A stretch of 64,000 nucleotides of DNA, taken from Loripinus fragilis. Taxonomy: Eukaryota > Mollusca > Bivalvia > Lucinida > Lucinidae. The notes below the pieces were generated by a model that did not search any database, was not told where the DNA came from, and was given only the letters and a program-made list of their open reading frames with translations. A program made the position numbers and the translations under genes. The stretch covers positions 57,679,602 through 57,743,601 of the forward strand of contig OZ026528.1 of assembly GCA_964019695.1 (NCBI GenBank), given 5' to 3'. Shown here piece by piece: positions 10,130 through 22,083 of this stretch (position 1 is its first letter; every line of letters starts with the position of its first letter).

Positions 10130-12274
10130 CTAGTGGACCTGAAGGTCCTGAGGCGCTCACTTGATCTCGTTAATAATGGTAAAAAGGTCAATGTCAACTA
10201 CAGCTTATAATGAAACATATTTTGTTTTACCATATATTTGGGTTGCTGCCATTTTGGTCAAGTGACCTAAAACAATCCCAGGGATTTATGTGAAAAAGGT
10301 GTTTAGATATATAGGTTTGTGGCAGTCCAAATGAGTGGCCTTGGCTAAAAATTCATAGGTTAGCTTGGCATTTGGTACTTATGTATAACCATTAGGTTTT
10401 ACTTTTCTTGCAAGCATTATGATTTCGGCTTAAACAGTTATAGAAAAATGAACATTTCAAGAGTTTTCCCATATGAATGCATCAGGAAATGCATTAGGAA
10501 ATTTGACCTGCCATAAAGTAGGTCAAGGTCAACCCAGGAAAAATGTTGGTGCAAACCTGGCAGGGCCAACATCCCCCATGCTAAATACCAAGTCCCAAGG
10601 TCACTGGCCTTTTGATTCACGAGAAGTGGATATTTAAAGGGTTTAACCATATAAGGGCGTGGTGGCCATCTAGGCCATGCGACCGGAACAATTTGTATAA
10701 ATGTTGGCTAACCTATCATGAGGAGACTTCATATGAATTTTGCGTTCACGTGACCTAATTTTTCTGGAAAATATGTTTCAACATGTTGAAGGGTCTCCAA
10801 TATGAGGGCCTTGGCAGAAAGGTCAACGTTGACCTTTGAAACTTAATTATAGTCATTGTCTCATTAGGTTTAACATTTCAAGTGATAATAATGACTATGG
10901 CTTAAACAGTATTCAAAAAATCATTTTTTCTAAAAGTTTCCCATTTAAATGCATTAGGAAGCAACCATGACCTTGACGATAAGTAGGTCAAGGTCATCCT
11001 AGGATCATTATTTTAACAAATTTGGTAGGCTCATTACACCTTATGCTACATACCAAGTCCCAAGGTCATCGGCCTTCTGGTTCTGCAGTAAAAGACTTTT
11101 AAAAGGTTTTTAACATGTATGGGCGTGGCGGCAATCTTTGTCATGTGACCAAATATTTTGTATAAATTTTGGCTAACTTATCATAAGGCGTCTACACAGG
11201 AAATTTAATTTCAATTGGGCAATGGTTTGTGAGAAAACTATGTTTTAATATATTGATGGGACCACAATATGAGCCACCGTGGCTGAAAGGGCAAAGGTCA
11301 ACCTTGACCTTTGAAACTTGTTTATAGCCATTGTCTCATAAGTTTTAACATATCAATAAAAATGACTTGGCTTTAACAATATCCAAGAAATAAACTTACC
11401 AAAAAAATCCCATTTAAATGCATTAGGAAGCAAATTTGACCTCGACGTTAAGTAGGTCAAGGTCAACTAAGTATCATCATTTGAACAAACTTGGTAGGTC
11501 CCACATCCTCAATGCTACATACATGTACTAAGTTCCAAAGTCACATGACTTCTGGTTCTGGAGAAGAAAACTTTAAAGGTTTTTACCATATATGGGCGTG
11601 ACAGCCATCTTTGTCATGTGACCAAAATATTTTGTTTAAGTTTTGGCTAACTTATCATAAGGAAGCTCAGGAAATTTTAGTTCAATTGGGCCAATGGTTT
11701 GTGAGAAAACTATGTTTTAATGTATTGATGGTACCACAATATGAGCCACCTTGGCTGAAAGGGCAAATGTCAACCTTGACCTTTGAAACTTATTTATAGC
11801 GATTGTCTCATTAGTTTTAACATATCAATCAAGAATAATGACTTTGGCTTTAACAGTATTCAAAAAATCAACTTTTCAAAAACAAATCCCATTTAAATGC
11901 ATTAGGAAGCAAAATTGATCTTGACGTTAAGTAGGTCAGGGTCAACCTAGGATCATTATTTGAGCATACTTTGTAGGCCCAACACCCCTTATGCTACATA
12001 CCAAGTCCCAAGGCCATCGGCCTTCTGGTTCTGGAGAAGACGATCTTTAAAGAGTTTTTACCATAAATGGGCGTGGCGGCCATCTTGGTCATGTGACCAG
12101 GACCATTTGAACAAACTTTCGTTCTCGCGATCTCAGGAGTCTTCATATGAAATTTGAGTTTAATTGGCTCAGTGGTTTCAGAGGAGATGTTTGAAAATGT
12201 TGACGGACGGACCAACGCCAGAGTGACTGGTATACTATTAGCTCACCCACGAGCCTTCGGCTCAGGTGAGCTAA
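10130..12274 (+). mobile_element. Hairpin-ended tandem-repeat element H, copy 1
   Basis: Starts near GTGGACCTGAAGGTCCTGA (a short hairpin) followed by GCGCTCACTTGATCTC. It continues as about four units of roughly 465-480 bp and ends in CTCACCCACGAGCC, TTC, GGCTCAGGTGAGCTAA, a near-perfect stem-loop ending in CTAA. Each unit carries AAGTAGGTCAAGGTCA (10517, 10981, 11451, 11930), a TATGGGCGTGG block and TTTGACCTTTGAAACTT. Other copies: 47260-48924, 33831-34829 and a minus-strand copy at 27303-33829. A hairpin just inside a CTRR-type 3' end plus a tandem core recalls non-autonomous Helitron/Helentron elements (bivalve pearl-type). No Rep/helicase is present, so this placement is inference. Confidence 0.6.
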
Positions 12275-12494
12275 AAAGGTCAATGTTTTATTGAGACACC
12301 CTGTACTTAGCAAGTGACCAGAAGTGCTCATGATGCCATGAACAGACCAAAGGGCTTCACGTTAACTTTGCAAGAGACCCTAAGTATTCATGATTCCATA
12401 ACCAGACCAAAAATTGAGTTTATTTCTTAAGTATCGACAGATGAAAAATGTTCCTCGATACCCTTTCAGGGTGCTTGATTAGTGTGCGGATTTA
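12275..12494. other. Short direct duplication
   Basis: Two diverged units of about 58 bp, each with a GTGACCAGAAG or GAGACCCTAAG block followed by TCATGAT and ACCAGACCAAA. No gene. Confidence 0.35.
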
Positions 12495-13208
12495 CAGTCA
12501 GACATAAGTTAATCAATGCCTCAATCGTTTTCTAGAAAAACGAAGGAAGCTTTCCAGGCATGAATATTTTCTTGTTTTATTTATGAAAATAGATAAAGTG
12601 GTGACAATTTACATTATAATTGAGGTAAACAACCAGGCATGGTAAATGCACACTTGCCCCTAAAATGTCCCTATTCTCTACCCCATTATGATATTTATTT
12701 TCAAAACGCTTAGACATGTAAAAGTGTAAGTGTCATATTGTGACAATATCAAAGACAAGTTCTGTCTAAAAATTCAGATTCGTATCTCTAAAAGTATAAA
12801 AGTAATGGATATGTAAAGAATGGCATGTTAAATAGTGATACTGCAAAAATTATAAACACGCGATTAACTATCTCTAAAACTGACATGAAACCATGAGTTC
12901 GACAGAATAAGTTTGGCACTAGTTTGAAAAATACGTCTATTTTATTTCTGCATTTATTTGAATTCAGAGTAAGCACTTTGGGTTAAGATGTGACACTTTT
13001 TAAGGATATACACCAAAATAGGGCTTTGTGTATACATGACACCGTAGAACTTAAGCACAATGACCAAATGGCATTCTGATATGTTCGGCAGCCCAAAGAA
13101 AGACTAGGGTAACAAAACATTACAAATCGGTAGTTCTTCTGAAGAAATTTTCACACGAAAAACGTCTCTGAAATAATGTTTGGATGATGCTTAACTTACG
13201 TCTGACTG
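12495..13208. mobile_element. TA-flanked transposon with CAGTCAGAC ends
   Basis: About 714 bp with inverted ends CAGTCAGACATAAGTTAA and, on the other strand, CAGTCAGACGTAAGTTAA, flanked by TA (12493-12494 and 13209-13210). The TA duplication and CAGT-type tip suit a Tc1/mariner-type non-autonomous element. The minus-strand frame at 12788-12976 has no motif I recognise. A lone similar end (TACAGTCAGACC) occurs near 34873. Confidence 0.6.
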
Positions 13209-13505
13209 TATATATCAACAAAAACTCATGCTGTGAATATTGAGTATCAGTAATATTTTGAGCACCCAAAACAAATGTAAGGATCAATGGATATGACAAA
13301 TATCACAATTCGACGCGCATTGTTTTAGCAGGACCCACGATATGTCGCATTTATGATGGCATCACTATTTACTTTGACAAAAGTGGGAACTAGCTGTGCT
13401 CCAGTTCACCAATGTAAGACGAATTGGATTACGTTATCTTGAACTCCTCTATAACGATCATTTGTTTGATTCGATTCTTTACATCAACATTAAAAATATT
13501 TCACT

Positions 13506-13657
13506 TGTAAAGGGACAGGTCTTCCTGGGTTGAACCAGTACTAAGATTAGGATTAATGTTCTTGCTCAAGAACACAGCACAGTGGCGCCGGTGAGGCTCG
13601 AACCCACGGCCTTTCAGTCTCGAGTCAAGCACTCTACCACTGAGCCACTGCGCTCCC
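13506..13657 (-). repeat. tRNA-derived SINE, 3' truncated
   Basis: Minus strand reads a tRNA-like head: box A TGGCTCAGTGG and box B GGTTCGAGCCT, followed by a body (TTCTTGAGCAAGAACATT, GTACTGGTTCAACCCAGGAAGAC). It matches the complete SINE at 44604-44806 but lacks its tail. The head is not a functional tRNA gene because the same body follows it in both copies. Confidence 0.7.
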
Positions 13658-13740
13658 TCTCTATATAGAACTACCACCTGACTGAAATATGTATAGCACA
13701 TGTATGATCTAACAAAGAATAAATTTTTTAAGATCCAAAT

Positions 13741-13900
13741 GAGCCGTAACGCATGATTTTTAACAATGTGATGCTTTGACAAGTGTATACTCAGACGAGC
13801 CTGTGCAGCCTCCTTTCAAGCTTAGAAGCTCCAAATGATGTAGCTTAACACTCATAGAATATGTAAGCGACTAGCAAAGGCTCTGATCAGACTACCATTT
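13741..13900 (-). mobile_element. MITE family M1, truncated copy
   Basis: Matches one terminal repeat (CATGATTTTTAACAATGTG) and the GACAAGTGTATACTCAG block, then stops just after GGCTCTGATCAGACT. The second half is missing. Confidence 0.55.
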
Positions 13901-14569
13901 ATTGCCGTTGCCTTTCATATCTATACAGTATTCTGATATATTCACTTGTGGTAGGGGGTTTCATACCCGTCGATACAATAATTGTTTTTTTTTTCAAATC
14001 CACAAATTCAATTTTTACAAAACTTTCAGGATATTTAGATATTGATATCATGCTTTTTCTAAAGCAAATTTATTAATGTTCATGCTCAAGTTGTTGTGTG
14101 AGATAATTCGGCAATTTTCGTGAGGGCTTTGGGCGTTTGGGGTTCGGAGTAGGGGGTTTTATACCCCATCCGAAAGACCCACCCCCTAAATTTGGATGAA
14201 ACAACCCAGGACAAAACAATTAATCCAGGGCCAAAACGACACCTTCCGCAGTAACTCACGATTAATTCCCAACAAGATCCTGTCAATGAAGCTCTTTCCA
14301 AGTCCCACTGAGCCTGTGTTTGTATCATAATTTTCGCCTTTCCGTTGTTGATTTGTAATCTAAATATCTTGAGTTCAAAGTCTGGAACCCCTAGTGAATG
14401 GGCCTGCTCCTTTAATATTCCAAAAAAGGTTATAATATGCTTGCGAAAACCCAAATTACATTTTTTCTTGTACTTTGAAATTTTACACACTCTGGACCTA
14501 CTTATTTATTTCACAGTTTTGCGATCAGTATCATAGAATGTGAGCATAAAAAGACCACATGATAACTAC
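13901..14569. other. No gene firmly recognised
   Basis: A 134-codon minus-strand open frame (14086-14490) has no family motif. If the candidate exon at 14570-14632 is real, its continuation would lie here, but I see no convincing following exon. Confidence 0.3.
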
Positions 14570-14632
14570 CTGGGTCTTTTTCTTGAGTTTTCGTTTGGAC
14601 TTTTCTGTTTCAGTCTCTATTTCTGATGCCAT
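14570..14632 (-). CDS. Candidate first coding exon (orphan)
   Basis: The minus strand reads ATG in a fair context (aaaATGGC), then 21 codons rich in Glu and Lys (MASEIETETEKSKRKLKKK, then TQ), then CAG|GTAGTT, a plausible donor. A charged lysine-rich N-terminus is common in nuclear proteins. No second exon was found, so the family cannot be named. It may equally be chance or the start of a gene lost to insertion; it lies within the large intron of the plus-strand peptide gene. Confidence 0.25.
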
Positions 14633-16050
14633 TTTGGACTGATTCTCGCTAAATTATGTCCCTTAGTTGACTGGATTTTATAAATTGTAGAATTACCTAT
14701 CCATTTGTGGTTGTTATGATAAATAGGGGCAATCTAAAACAAGTTGGCTGCTTTTAAAAGGTCGCCAATGGGTTAGGCTTGGCAAATATATTGTATTCGA
14801 TTGTGGCATAACCGTTCTTTGTTTCAGTGGGACCCTCGTTTCTAAATATCCTATGAAAATGAAATAATTTCAGTGTTGGAAAAAGCTCTCAATATATTTG
14901 ATACATATTGCATTAGTGAGCGAAGAAAATTTAGCAAAAATTTAGGCAAGCCTTCGCCAAATGTACGGCATTTGGAATTCTGAATTTTGAATAATGTCTA
15001 AAGCAGACTCAATCTCGCAGATCTTGATACTCAGTCTAGAAATGCTTATTCAGGCTGCACAATGCATTCACTCCAACATATGATGAACTAATTTTCTAGC
15101 CTGGAAGAGGTAATGGAGGAGGGTTAAGTTAGTTTATTTTGCAGCACTTTAAATGTTATACTGTGTAAGAGTTTTATTTAATTTAGAGAACACCTGGCGG
15201 CTCTTCGCATCTTCTATGCTCACCAGTTGACTTTGAGCCTATGGCCAAGAAAAAAGGAATGCATGTATCTTTAAATTCGAAATACATGTAATCTCGGCAA
15301 GAACTCATTAAAACCGTATCTTTGGACAGCCATGTCTAAGTAAGAGCATGAAGATTTATCTGATATATGGGTATGTCCTAAAAATGTTTCAGGACTGAGA
15401 CCAGTCTACCTTTTTATTTGGTGCCATATCGGTAATCGGTAATCAAGTGTTGCATATCAATATTTCTGGACTGGGGCCAGTCTTAGTTCATCGGTCAACA
15501 CAATAGCCTGGATTTCATCATAATTTCTTTTGACATGACCCTATATTAGTAAATGGGCCCTTTCTCTAAATCAAAGGAGATGGTATTGTCTTTATTTCTA
15601 CCTGTAAAAGTCATGCCAGGTCAATGCATATATCATTTGACTAGTGATTATATTACTGAGTAAACTTCAAAAATTCTTGTATGGGGTGAAGCTTCCATAC
15701 ATTCATGTTATCTGTGGCTTAATAAGCTCTGTTCTTTCAGCGGACCAACTGAGAAAATTATTCATCAGATGACAGATGGCCAGTTTCAAACTATACTATT
15801 TTCACAATTGGCGAAGTAAATAAGACAGTAGCACAGAACCTTGCTAAATAGTTTGGTGTGTCATTGATCAGTGATTTTCATAATTTGAAAAAATTAAATG
15901 GAACAAAAATCAAACCAAGCTTGCATCTCAACTGAAATGCTAGTTCTTGCTTGGTATTACGGTAATATTCTCTCTAGCAGAATAGTGGCATGTCATACCA
16001 GGTCAGTCTAGGTCTATCTTTGATACAAATGATGCAATCAGAATCAAGAT
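14633..16050. other. No gene recognised
   Basis: About 1.4 kb of intron or intergenic DNA. Apart from a low-copy match at 14830-14880 to 5885-5960, I see no repeats, exons or terminal repeats. Confidence 0.35.
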
Positions 16051-16062
16051 AGACTGGAATAC

Positions 16063-16383
16063 TTGTTTGTTTGTTTGTTTGATGCTTAACGACGCATCAA
16101 CCCTTGTGGGTCATTAGCGTCAAGCGGTATTAAACTAAACACGATGAAGATGGAAATAGTAAAAATTTGTATGATAAAATAAAAGAAATGATGATGATGA
16201 GTTTGTATAATGAAAATAAGTTATAATATGGTTGTTGACAGAAGAGACCACGTACAATATCTGACAGTTTCAAAGAGCTATTCAGATAACTGTACATGTT
16301 CTTTGACTGAACAAAGTATAACTATAACTAGTCTGTATTATGGTCTGATACAAATGTAAAACAAAACAGGATTTTAAGAATAC
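16063..16383 (-). other. LINE A 3' UTR and tail
   Basis: Holds the block CCCACAAGGGTTGATGCGTC near the 3' end, then GTTAAGCATC and a tail of four CAAA units. The same end occurs in copy B (36981 onward) and in the truncated copy at 50549. Confidence 0.7.
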
Positions 16384-17211
16384 TTATAAGATTTTGTTAA
16401 AAAGATTTATTTGTCTTAAAAATGTCATAATACTATCAACATGTATATCTTGAAATAACTGTTTAATGTTATCAACATGGAAACAATTATTTCTTACTTG
16501 TGCAAAATTGCCACAATCCAAAAGAAAGTGACGTACAGTGAATGGTGCATCGCAACCAACACAATGTGGTTGCTCTTCACCTAGTAGTAAGTATGAATGT
16601 GTGACTCTTGTATGACCTAAACGGAGTCGAGCCAAAACGACTTCTTCTTTTCTAATGTTTCGAACAACTGATTGTTGCTCACCGATAGATGGTTTTATGT
16701 CAAGAAGTTTATTTCCAATGCTGTTGTTCCATGAAGTTTGCCATTCTTCCAAGATATACTTATTGATAGATGGCTTAAAATTAGAAAATGGAATCTTAAA
16801 AGAAGTTGGTTCTAATGAAAGCGATGTTTTTGCTTGCTTATCTACCATCTCATTCCCTTGGATACCTATATGACTAGGAATCCAACAGAGAACAATTTCT
16901 TTATAAGCTAAAAGCTCATGACATTTTTCTAAAAGTTTCTGAATCTGTGGATTCTTTGAACTGGTATGATTCATTGCTTTCAATACAGAAAGCGAGTCAG
17001 AAAATATAATAAATTTATTGTTAGCATCACAAGTGCTAATGAAATCTAAAGCTAGATCAATTGCTTTGGCTTCAGCAGTGAAAATTGATGAATCGTCAGG
17101 TATACGTTGCATATTACTATAGTTGTCTGATATAACAGCACAACCAACCTTTGAGTCTTCCTTTGACCCATCAGTATAAATTTGTTGGTAATTCTTATAA
17201 CGACTTTGCAT
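16384..17211 (-). pseudogene. LINE A ORF2, RNase H part
   Basis: Open for 275 codons, in the same frame as the upstream RT part but cut off from it by a stop. Carries the RNase H catalytic set: D in YTDGS, E in TAEAKA, D in FSDS, and the HIGIQGNEMVDKQAK block with the final D. The C-terminus contains an HxxLLDCG-type Cys/His patch (HCVGC, then HFLLDCGNF), common at the end of I-type ORF2. Without the upstream part it would have no methionine-led role in retrotransposition. Confidence 0.8.
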
Positions 17212-17268
17212 TTTTCTGAAATCATCTTTTAATATGTGTGGATTTGATTCAGATTTTTTCCCAGAATG

Positions 17269-18957
17269 TTAATCAAAAAGTATTTCAGTTGGTTTCATAC
17301 ACCAAGATGGAATATTTGGTGTAAAATGTTTTTCAATATTTTGTGGTTTGATATTGGCAGATTCTAAGAGTGGTGAAATTCTGATGCCAAATGATTTAAT
17401 AGCTTTAGGTTTTTGTTCATATAAATTAACATAATTTGGTGGGAATGTAACTTCATGAGCAGGATTTGATGGGTTAGCAGCAAGTCTTACAGCATATTGC
17501 AAAGAGAGTTTCTCTCTTCGTGTGTATAGTGATGGTTCATCTGCTTCCACATAGAGACTAGCAACAGGAGAAGTTCTAAAAGCCCCTAAAGCTAATCTAA
17601 GTCCTTGGTTATGTATAGGATCAAGCATTTGAAGATATGATTTTCGTGCAGAGCCATATATAATACAGCCATAGTCTAATTTTGACCGGACTAGAGACCG
17701 ATACAGCTTGAGAAGTGTAGTTCGGTCTGCACCCCAAGAAGTATGGGAAAGCACTTTTAAAAGATTCAATGCTTTTAAACATTTTGCTTTGAGATATTTA
17801 AAAGGGGGTATAAAACTGAGTTTTCTATCAAATGAAATGCCAAGGAATTTAGATTCCTCAACAACTGGAATAGGTGATCCATATAAATGTAAAACCGGAT
17901 CATCATGTTGCTTGCGCAACTGACAGAAATGTACACACTGTGTTTTTGATTTGGAAAACTTAAAGGCATTGCTTGTTGCCCAATTTTCAATCTTATTTAA
18001 ATTTTGTTGCAGTTGGCGTTCAATCGTCGCCATGCTTTTTGAGCGATAACAGATACAGAAGTCATCAACATATAATGAGCAATCAGTAAGATTACCTAAA
18101 CATTTCACAATATCATTAATTTTAATGCTAAAAAAAGTTGTTGATAGAACGCCTCCTTGAGGTACACCTTGCTCCTGGTCATAATAGTCAGATAGAGAGG
18201 AGCCAACTCGGACTTGCATGGTGCGGTCTGCAAGGAAGTTTTCAATGAATGTAGGAAGTCTACCTCTTAATCCTAATTTGTGGATATCTTTGAAAATGCC
18301 ATATCTCCACGTGGTATCATAAGCTTTTTCCAAATCAAAAAACACAGCAACTACATGTTCCTTTTTAATAAAGGCATCACATATGAAGGTTTCCAATCTA
18401 ACTAAATTATCAGTTGTACTGCGGTCAGATCTGAAACCAGACTGGAACCGCGATATATGATTATTGGATTCTAAAAACCAAGTAAGTCTTTTATTTATCA
18501 TTCTTTCAAGTGTTTTACATAGACAACTTGTTAAAGCTATAGGTCTATAATTATTAGGTTCCGCAGGATCTTTCCCAGGTTTGGGAATTGGGATTATGGT
18601 TGCTAAGGTCCAATCTTCTGGAAATTTACCAGTAGTCCAAATGTAATTAAATATATTCAAAAGTGTTTCAAGAGAAGTATCTGGGAGATGTTTAAGCATT
18701 TGATAGTGGATCTCATCAGGACCTGTGGCTGAGTCATGTGATAGTTGAATAGCTTCAACTAATTCATCTAAATTAAAATCTTTGTTGTAAATTTCATTAT
18801 TTTGTGATTTAAAATTCAATTTAACTTTCTCTTGTTCGGTTTTAATCTTTCTGAAGGATTCAGAGTACTTGAATGATGATGAATTGTGACAAAAAGTTTC
18901 TCCTAAAGTGTCAGCAATGTCTGTTTTTGAAGTTGCTTTGCTGTCAGTACCCACCAT
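17269..18957 (-). pseudogene. LINE A ORF2, reverse transcriptase part
   Basis: 562 open codons. RT landmarks in order: SATGPDEIHYQML, NYRPIALTSCLCKTLERMI, VVAVFFDLEKAYDTTW (motif A Asp), QGVPQGGVLSTTFFSI, and the active-site YVDD (in place of YADD), followed by the LGISFDRKLSF block. It ends at a TAA that is a Leu codon in copy B, and begins after the 2-nt deletion that breaks it from the endonuclease. The RT domain itself looks intact; the enzyme is lost because the domains are separated. Confidence 0.85.
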
Positions 18958-18958
18958 G

Positions 18959-20134
18959 TTAAGATGTGTGTAACTGGGGGATTTGTTTTTTCCAGATTTT
19001 TCTTATCATATCCCAAACCTTTTTAATTGTTGTTTTATGATTTATTTTCGAAACATAAGATCTCCATGATTTACGCTTCGAAAGTTTAATTGTTCTATGG
19101 GCTTTAGCTCTAAATACTTTGATGTCATTGAAATTGTTGGTATTTGGAGATCTTTTGAATTTAGATAGAGCTTGCTTGCGCTGTTTAATTGCTTCTTTAC
19201 AGTCGTCATTGTACCATGGATTACTTTTAGTTGGATTTGTCGAAGTTTGAGGAATACATTCTTTAGATATTTCGATAAGAGAAGAGGTAAAATCAGCTAT
19301 AGGATCAGAAGATTCTTTGAAGTTTTCTGGCACCAATTTACCAGTGCACAGAGTATTAAATAGATCCCAGTTGGCTCTATTTAATTTCCACTTTGGATTG
19401 TGATCCTCAGTGGAATAAGTGTTCTGTTCAATGATGATAGGAAAGTGATCACTACTGTGTTGGTCTTCACATACAGACCAATCATAGTCAAGAAACAGTG
19501 ATGGATGACAGAAGGAAAGATCAATAGATGTAAAAGACTTTGTACTTGGAGAATGATAAGTGTAAGACTTATCATTCATAATACATATGTCATTCTTTGT
19601 AATGAAATTTTCGATAAGTTCGCCTCTGGAATCATTATTTTGACCACCCCAGAGGATATTTTGACCATTGAAGTCACCTAATAAGATATACGGAGAAGGA
19701 AGTTGTTGCAGTAAATTGTCCAAGTGTTGGGAGTTGAGAGAAAAGGATGGAGGAATATATACAGAACATATGGTTATTTCTCTGTCAAGAGTGACAGAAA
19801 TAGCAGTTGCTTGTAGTTCTGTTTTTAAATCAATCTTTCTTTGTGGGAAAGATGATTTTACAAATATTGAGGCACCACCAGAGGGCCTCAAACAATCAGT
19901 ATGAACATAGTTGTATACATTAAAACCTTTTAATGATATGTTATCATCTGGTTTAAGAAATGTCTCTTGAAAACAAAATACAGACGGATTATATTCAGAA
20001 ATCAATAATGATACTTCATTATAATTAGGTTTCAAACCTCGACAATTCCATTGTATAATTTTATGTTTAAAATCCATACTTGAAAATAATATTAAAATGG
20101 GTAAAAAAATAATGGTTAGATTGAAACCCTCCAT
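18959..20134 (-). pseudogene. LINE A ORF2, AP endonuclease part
   Basis: 391 codons, starting 3 bases after the gag stop. APE landmarks: IIQWNCRGLKPN, FCFQETFL (catalytic Glu), YILLGDFNGQNILWGG (Asp/Asn) and SSDHFPIII (SDH). The end is out of frame: copy B continues through KISGKNKSPSYTHLN, while A lacks two bases (cagatt against cagagatt) and terminates. A short hydrophobic N-terminus precedes the domain in both copies. Function: nicks target DNA to prime reverse transcription. Confidence 0.85.
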
Positions 20135-20137
20135 TAT

Positions 20138-21496
20138 TTAAGCTAATGGTAATCGTGACAGTGTGCCTTTAGGGAGGTGATCACTGGAAGATGGCTCTGT
20201 GAAAACCACAGACTCATCGTCCATGACCTCCTCGCCATCTTTTTCAGCAAACACAGAATATAGATTCTTTTCAGCTTGTTTTGCTTTTTCCATTTGTTCT
20301 TTTTCTTTCTGTGCTTGTTCTTTTTGCCATTGCTGTTTTCTTTCTTCTTTTTGTTGTTTTTTGAGTTTGTCTTTCTCTTCTTTTTTCTTCTTCTCCTCAT
20401 CTTTCTTTATCATTTCTAAGGTCGCCTCCTTAAGGGCTGGCCCAAAATGAGAGGAGTTACTTTTTCCTGGTTTAGGAGATGTGATACGTTTTTCCTTTGT
20501 ACCTTGTGTTTTCTCTGTTGTCTGTTTATTTAAGTATTCCGTAAAGCTGTCGTCTGTCTGTGTGGTTTTGTTTTCAGTTTGTGTAGATTTGTTGCAAGTG
20601 CCTGGTTTTACAGCACTTGCATAGGTTTGACCAGTGTAAAATTGTTCGTATTGTTTACGAGCATCAGGAAATGATAGATTGTTTTCACATTTGATTTTGA
20701 GAATTTTCTTCTCTTTCTCCCATTGTGGGCATTGCTTCGAGTTTGCAGGGTGATCACCTGAGCAGTTGACACATTTGGATGGTTTGTTACACACGCCAGA
20801 TGGTCCACAATGTTCAGGCTCACCGCAGTTGCAGCATACAGGGTGTCTACCACATTTATTTTCGTGGTGACCAAACACTTGACAACTGTAACATCTAAGT
20901 GGGTTTGGTATATAGACATCTACTTTCACTTGCATAAAGCCTATTTTAACAACTGTAGGTAAGGTAGGTGAATTAAATGTAAGAACATATGTGTTGGTTA
21001 ATTTTATTTCACCATCACAGCGTACAGTGATTCTACGTACATCCGTAACTCCCTGTTCAACCATGCCTTCCTTGATATCATCGCTTGTCACTCTGTTCAA
21101 GGCTGGACAGCGAATAATACCCTTGGATGTGTTCAAGGATGAATGGGGTGTTACGGAGCACTTTAGACCACAAAATGTCTTCATCTGTAGTAGATTTTTT
21201 TCGTGTGCTTCTTTAGCACATTGTATTAAAAGATCACCAGACCTTAGGTTCTTTATGCTCTTTGGTTCTCCTGCAATGCTCATTATGGTTTTATGTACAA
21301 CAAACGGAGAAAGAGAAGAAATAGTCTCTCCTTCTTTTTCTGAATGGATTATTAAAAATCTGGGTACATAAGGTTTTTTGGTTGAGGTTGACGAACTTGA
21401 CGAACTTGATTTAATTGGTTGAGAAGCTGGGTACGAGTTTTCAGAGTCAGTATCTGAATTTGCTATGTGACGTTTTTTTGCTTTTTGTTTAGCCAT
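20138..21496 (-). CDS. LINE A ORF1, gag-like RNA-binding protein
   Basis: 452 residues, intact. A Ser-rich N-terminus is followed by an RNA-binding region, then three Cys/His knuckles between about residues 201 and 260: CYSCQVFGHHENKC (a CX2CX4HX4C type), CCNCGEPEHCG and CVNCSGDHPANSKQC. After a Thr/Lys-rich linker comes a strongly charged Glu/Lys/Gln coiled-coil-like stretch (about 365-425). In related elements this protein coats the element RNA. It is highly similar to the copy B protein, with differences clustered in the linker before the charged region. The stop lies 3 bases before the ORF2 ATG, whereas in copy B the two overlap. Confidence 0.85.
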   Translation of the reverse strand: MAKQKAKKRHIANSDTDSENSYPASQPIKSSSSSSSTSTKKPYVPRFLIIHSEKEGETISSLSPFVVHKTIMSIAGEPKSIKNLRSGDLLIQCAKEAHEKNLLQMKTFCGLKCSVTPHSSLNTSKGIIRCPALNRVTSDDIKEGMVEQGVTDVRRITVRCDGEIKLTNTYVLTFNSPTLPTVVKIGFMQVKVDVYIPNPLRCYSCQVFGHHENKCGRHPVCCNCGEPEHCGPSGVCNKPSKCVNCSGDHPANSKQCPQWEKEKKILKIKCENNLSFPDARKQYEQFYTGQTYASAVKPGTCNKSTQTENKTTQTDDSFTEYLNKQTTEKTQGTKEKRITSPKPGKSNSSHFGPALKEATLEMIKKDEEKKKKEEKDKLKKQQKEERKQQWQKEQAQKEKEQMEKAKQAEKNLYSVFAEKDGEEVMDDESVVFTEPSSSDHLPKGTLSRLPLA

Positions 21497-22071
21497 GTAG
21501 TTTAGTTGTTTGATTCATCCTCCATGCTCCCCACCCACCGTGGAGCCCAACAAGGGAGCACTTTAATGGAGTGGATTTCTGATCTCCAGTGCTAGAGATA
21601 CATAGAAGGTATACTTGCACAAATAGAATCTGCACAATTGACCCGTTAAGCCACTGCTTTCCAGGATTATTTTATAAAAGAAAGAAAGTTTAAGATAATG
21701 GACACATGGTTGGCATCAGAACGATACTATAGAACGAAGATATAAGAAATATTTTTTTTTTTACATTTTCAGAATCCTGGGGCTCAGCATGACAAAGCCG
21801 ATTAGAAACACCGGGCCGTGTTTCCACCTCAGTCTACCCCGTCAAAGAGGCCAAAGAGACGTGTTGAGTCATACAGAATTTATAAACGTCCATATTCTGC
21901 ATGCTCTCAGTCTTCCAGGCCATCCCCTTCGAGTTACGAGAAAGCCACCCACGGCAGACTGGTGGGTCCTACTCTTAGCACTCCCAGAGGAGACAAGTAT
22001 TACAATCAATATCGTCCCCCGTGTGAAGTGTGCCCCAGAGACCGCGGCAAGGTGGTAGGGACTCTCCAGGG
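21497..22071 (-). other. LINE A 5' UTR
   Basis: Same as copy B except for a 23-base stretch (about 21821-21843) absent from B. The minus-strand start reads CCCTGGAGAGTCCCTACCAC. An internal promoter is expected here by analogy with other LINEs, but none is proven. The plus strand has an antisense frame of about 90 codons, judged not to be a gene. Confidence 0.6.
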
Positions 22072-22083
22072 AGACTGGAATAC

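Larger units (their letters stand above)
16063..22071 (-). mobile_element. LINE copy A, full-length I-superfamily-like non-LTR retrotransposon
   Basis: 6.0 kb on the minus strand, flanked by a perfect 12-bp TSD (agactggaatac) at 16051-16062 and 22072-22083. The 5' end (22071) and the (CAAA)n 3' tail match copy B exactly, so both are full-length insertions. Order on the minus strand: about 575-bp 5' UTR, gag-like ORF1 (21496-20138), then ORF2 with endonuclease, reverse transcriptase and RNase H, then about 320 bp of 3' UTR. ORF2 is broken twice: a 2-nt deletion near 18995 and a stop at 17269-17271. A C-terminal RNase H after APE and RT suits the I superfamily (I, Nimb or LOA-like); the exact clade needs a tree. 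It lies inside intron 1 of the peptide gene. Confidence 0.9.

Noticed and set aside
13571..13656. tRNA gene
   Set aside because: Boxes A and B are present, but the same tRNA-like head and body occur in the complete SINE at 44604-44806, so it is a SINE head.
14086..14490. 134-codon minus-strand open frame as continuation of the orphan exon
   Set aside because: No clear acceptor joins it in frame, and it has no recognisable domain.
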